From Dactylonectria macrodidyma (lineage: Eukaryota; Ascomycota; Sordariomycetes; Hypocreales; Nectriaceae), in the NCBI GenBank assembly GCA_020744425.1, contig JAGMUV010000032.1, positions 124,001 through 188,000 on the forward strand: a DNA stretch of 64,000 bases, read 5' to 3'. The stretch's first letter is position 1. The number at the start of each line of letters is the position of its first letter. The position numbers and the translations under genes are program-made. Below, piece after piece: positions 61,260 to 64,000 of the stretch. The notes below the pieces were generated by a model. That model was not told the DNA's origin. It ran no database searches and was given only the letters and a program-made list of their open reading frames with translations.

Positions 61260-63761
61260 TCAGACAATGTCACCCGGCTTCTGGCTTCTCGACATGCTTC
61301 GCAAACGGCCACTGAACACCCGCGATCGACTCTCCTGTGAAGTACGCACACGTTCGATGCCCGACGAGCTCGCACGCGGTGACGCCTCCTTCTCCGCCTG
61401 CATAGCATGGTCCTTTTCCCTAATAGATGCCAGGCGGTGTGCCTGGACCTGCTCTTTTCGCGTTTCGAATACGTCCTGGAAGTCCATACTCGTGTCCATC
61501 GCAGCTCTCTCCGCTCGTTCAACGCGATTGTAATTGTATGTCGACTTCGAACGAGTGACCTGTGGCACCTCGGAGTTGTCATGGTTCTGTTCCTTTCCAT
61601 ATGCGGGTGGCGGTTGGAGGCCCGTCCAGTACATAGGATGCTCGCGGCTGCCGCCTGGGTCAACTCGGTAGGGTGCCTGGATTCCGATATCCACCATCTG
61701 CGTCATGAGCTCCGTACAGAATTTGTTATGGCGGTTAAGGCGCAGCAACTCGTTCTGGAAGTTACTCTTGTGAAAAAAGATGATGTTCATGGTGCATGAC
61801 CGGACCTCGTCGAGGGTTCTCATCTCGCTGATGATGCGGGGCTGGTAGTCGCGCTTGTTGGCCAAGCAGAAGTCAAGCATCCGGGCCTTGAGCTCATCAA
61901 TCATGTGGGCAGGGGTTCCAAATCGCATCTTGAGTTGGATTGGATCGGCCAAACCGTTGGATCTTCGTTGGTTTAGAATGAAAAGAGTGTTGAGAAGGGA
62001 GTTGGGGGCCTGCACAATGTGGCCCTCCATCTTCTTGAACTCGGTGTACAGTAGAGAGATCTCCGTGACATAATAGTCGTCGCCCATCATAGTAGCTCCG
62101 GTGGAGCCATAAACTGTAACGCGATCGCCGACATCGAAAGGATGTTTGACGAAAACGAAGATCATGGACTGAAGAAACTCTTGCGCCGTGGCTTGCAGCA
62201 TCCAGGCGAGGCCCAAGACCACGGTGCCTGCTGAACCAAGAGCGGCGGCAGCGGAGCCCGAAATGATGGAAATGAACACGATGATGCTGATGACGAAGAT
62301 GATGAAGAGGAAAACTTTGTCAAGCTTCTTAATGACCGAGTCGAGATCTTTCAATGAAGCTGCAATCGCCTTCTTCTCGAGGTGGATCTCGTTGCACACG
62401 GCCTCGAACTCTTCCAAGGAGATGTCGCCGTTCAGATCCTTGTCGAACATGTAGAACGCGCACTCAGCCTCTTCTTCGGTCGAGAAAATAGCCTGCAGAT
62501 CCTCCAGGTAGACAAGCTCACGGCCGTCTTTCACGACGCTCCTGTAGATAAGCCTGGCAAGAGTCTGAGCTGATGCGGTTGTGCGAAGCAACTCAGAGAC
62601 GACCTTTCGAGGGTGGTTGTTGTTGACCTTGCGACCGATCAAATCGTTACCAACACGACCAGCGACGTAGCCGACTTTACTCAATGCGTGCCGTGCGTTG
62701 TCTTGCAAAGCCTGCATCGGAGTCTGAGCACCACGGGCCAACGTGCTGTTGCCGCGTTGCCAGAAGTAGTCAGTCTCCTCACTTTGAGCCTTGGCGTTCT
62801 CAAAGAGTTGGACGAGTTGGCTGATGTCGCCCTTGTTGTTGTCGATACGGGTAGCGTAGGTGCGCTGGTGGAATGAGGTGGCAATCCATTGGATCATGAT
62901 CTTTTCCACGAAATTGAGAGCGGCCAGAATGAAAAACGCGATGAGGACCTTGTTGACAATGCCAATCCACCCTTGTCTAACTTCTGGGTCAGTAGGGACT
63001 CGGTGGTCGTTGATTGTGGGCATAAACGAGACAAGGGCAGCAAGCATCCAGAGGAAGAGAGCCGTATGGAGATCAAGCTCGGAACCAATATCTCTCCACT
63101 TCTTGGATGTCGTTGATCCAAAGAGCTTGGCAATGGCCTGAAAGGTCCATGGCATCAGGCTGGTAATCATCCGCGACACCCAAGCCGAGCCCCAAAGGAT
63201 TTCAAGCCAAATGCCGAACCACATGATATAAACGCCTCCGCGGCCCCCTACAGCCCGATCCGTGTTGTTGAATGCAAGCGCACCCAGAAGAACCGGGACC
63301 AAAAGCAGAGCAGCGCCCGGGATGAGGTATAGTAGGTAGCGAAGGAACCGAGGAAACTTGCGAAGAAACGCCCAAAACTTGACAAAAGTGGCATTATTAT
63401 CCTTCTTCTTTTCCGCATGGAACGTTTCGGAGGGCATGGGCTGATTGAAGGCGTCTTCAGGCTCCACATGATGAGGGCGTTTGGAGTGGCCATCCTGCTC
63501 TTCAGATACGGCACGCTCAATGCGGAGCAGCTCAAGGTCATCGTTGAAACGGGTAGCGTTGGCGCGCTGCTCAGAAGGCGATACCAGATTGTGTGAACCG
63601 TTGGTATTGTGGTTGGCCGTAAGAGTGTTGAAGGTGTCAAGCGATGGTGCTGGTTGCTTTTCGTTGATGGACCTGTCAGGAGAAACCTGTGGCTGGCCTT
63701 CGGGTTCGACCGACGCACGGTGAGGTTGCGGATCAGTTGTGCCCGCCATCGTGGCTGCCAC
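61260..63761 (-). CDS. MscS-type mechanosensitive channel with EF-hand
   Basis: 833 residues, single exon. A polar N-terminus (about 130 residues) precedes four hydrophobic segments (FLRYLLYLIPGAALLLVPVL, YIMWFGIWLEILWGSAW, LFLWMLAALVSF, VLIAFFILAALNFVEKIM). An EF-hand with canonical loop DKDLNGDISLEE lies at about 440-451. A further transmembrane segment follows, then the pore/beta domain (GTVVLGLAWMLQATAQEFLQ, HPFDVGDRV at about 538), and a long Ser/Arg-rich cytosolic tail. This is the fungal/plant MscS class (Msy1/Msy2-like) located in ER or plasma membrane. It is thought to release ions on hypo-osmotic swelling with Ca2+ control. The gene is complete. Confidence 0.9.
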   Translation of the reverse strand: MAATMAGTTDPQPHRASVEPEGQPQVSPDRSINEKQPAPSLDTFNTLTANHNTNGSHNLVSPSEQRANATRFNDDLELLRIERAVSEEQDGHSKRPHHVEPEDAFNQPMPSETFHAEKKKDNNATFVKFWAFLRKFPRFLRYLLYLIPGAALLLVPVLLGALAFNNTDRAVGGRGGVYIMWFGIWLEILWGSAWVSRMITSLMPWTFQAIAKLFGSTTSKKWRDIGSELDLHTALFLWMLAALVSFMPTINDHRVPTDPEVRQGWIGIVNKVLIAFFILAALNFVEKIMIQWIATSFHQRTYATRIDNNKGDISQLVQLFENAKAQSEETDYFWQRGNSTLARGAQTPMQALQDNARHALSKVGYVAGRVGNDLIGRKVNNNHPRKVVSELLRTTASAQTLARLIYRSVVKDGRELVYLEDLQAIFSTEEEAECAFYMFDKDLNGDISLEEFEAVCNEIHLEKKAIAASLKDLDSVIKKLDKVFLFIIFVISIIVFISIISGSAAAALGSAGTVVLGLAWMLQATAQEFLQSMIFVFVKHPFDVGDRVTVYGSTGATMMGDDYYVTEISLLYTEFKKMEGHIVQAPNSLLNTLFILNQRRSNGLADPIQLKMRFGTPAHMIDELKARMLDFCLANKRDYQPRIISEMRTLDEVRSCTMNIIFFHKSNFQNELLRLNRHNKFCTELMTQMVDIGIQAPYRVDPGGSREHPMYWTGLQPPPAYGKEQNHDNSEVPQVTRSKSTYNYNRVERAERAAMDTSMDFQDVFETRKEQVQAHRLASIREKDHAMQAEKEASPRASSSGIERVRTSQESRSRVFSGRLRSMSRSQKPGDIV

Positions 63762-64000
63762 GATTCGAAACTGAAACTCAGATGGTGTATGGAGACCGTC
63801 AATAGGTAGAACAACTGTCGAATGAGATACTCCTCAGCAAGAACCAAGTCCGACCGTCGAGAATTGGCCCTTGAGCTTCTATCCGGGCAACGTAGTCGAG
63901 GAGAGAGTGATCATATACCCACTCAACAGCCAGTATGCAAGAGAGAGTAAACGATAGAGAAGGTTAAAAAAAAAAGGGCCAACAAAACGCCTTGGTGATG

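Noticed and set aside
1..64000. tRNA, rRNA or CRISPR features
   Set aside because: No cloverleaf-like box A/B pair, rRNA segment or regularly spaced repeat-spacer array was seen by eye.

Overview
The window is fungal nuclear DNA, most likely from a filamentous ascomycete (Sordariomycetes/Hypocreales would fit). Supporting this are short GT-AG introns of about 50-70 nt, a SwnK-type NRPS-PKS hybrid, a fungal CDF zinc transporter, an EF-hand MscS channel, a Tad1-like LINE, and many fungal-type DDE transposons (pogo/Fot1, hAT, piggyBac-like, MULE, Tc1). The species cannot be named from sequence alone. By eye, half or more of the window is mobile DNA.

Layout. 1-14.6 kb is a transposon pile-up: a hAT tail truncating a MULE, an intact pogo element (1458-3683), a broken hAT (hAT1), piggyBac-like copy A (5820-8090), an rve-like integrase relic, and a hAT with 13-bp terminal repeats (hAT3, 10771-14108). 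15.2-17.0 kb holds a three-exon zinc transporter. 17.5-20.3 kb holds a degenerate piggyBac-like gene and a hAT (hAT4) split by a solo LTR. 21.1-22.0 kb holds a lone imine reductase-like gene. 22.1-25.9 kb is a pogo remnant split by a complete hAT (hAT2) with an 8-bp target duplication. 27.0-32.6 kb is a LINE with both ORFs open.

34.3-48.2 kb is the metabolic core: a five-exon MATE transporter, a 2545-residue NRPS-PKS hybrid (A-PCP-KS-AT-KR-ACP-R, the SwnK architecture), and an NmrA-like reductase of the SwnN/SwnR kind. A young solo LTR lies in the 2.4-kb gap between the last two. 49.8-59.2 kb is again mobile: a cupin gene relic, a Tc1 relic, a copia 3' end, a hAT-like element carrying piggyBac-like copy B, and an intact pogo element (55578-57772) inside another hAT (hAT5). 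59.5-63.8 kb holds a GST-like gene and an EF-hand MscS channel.

How the genes may work together. The hybrid enzyme is predicted to activate an amino acid, extend it by one malonyl unit, ketoreduce it, and release it reductively as an aldehyde that can cyclise to an imine. The NmrA-like reductase, and possibly the imine reductase, are candidates to reduce such an intermediate, and the MATE protein is a candidate exporter. In swainsonine (SWN) clusters SwnK works with SwnN/SwnR plus the hydroxylases SwnH1/SwnH2. No hydroxylase, aminotransferase or SwnT-like gene is visible here, so this may be part of a SWN locus or a reduced or variant pathway. Pathway membership of the imine reductase and the MATE protein is inference from position only.
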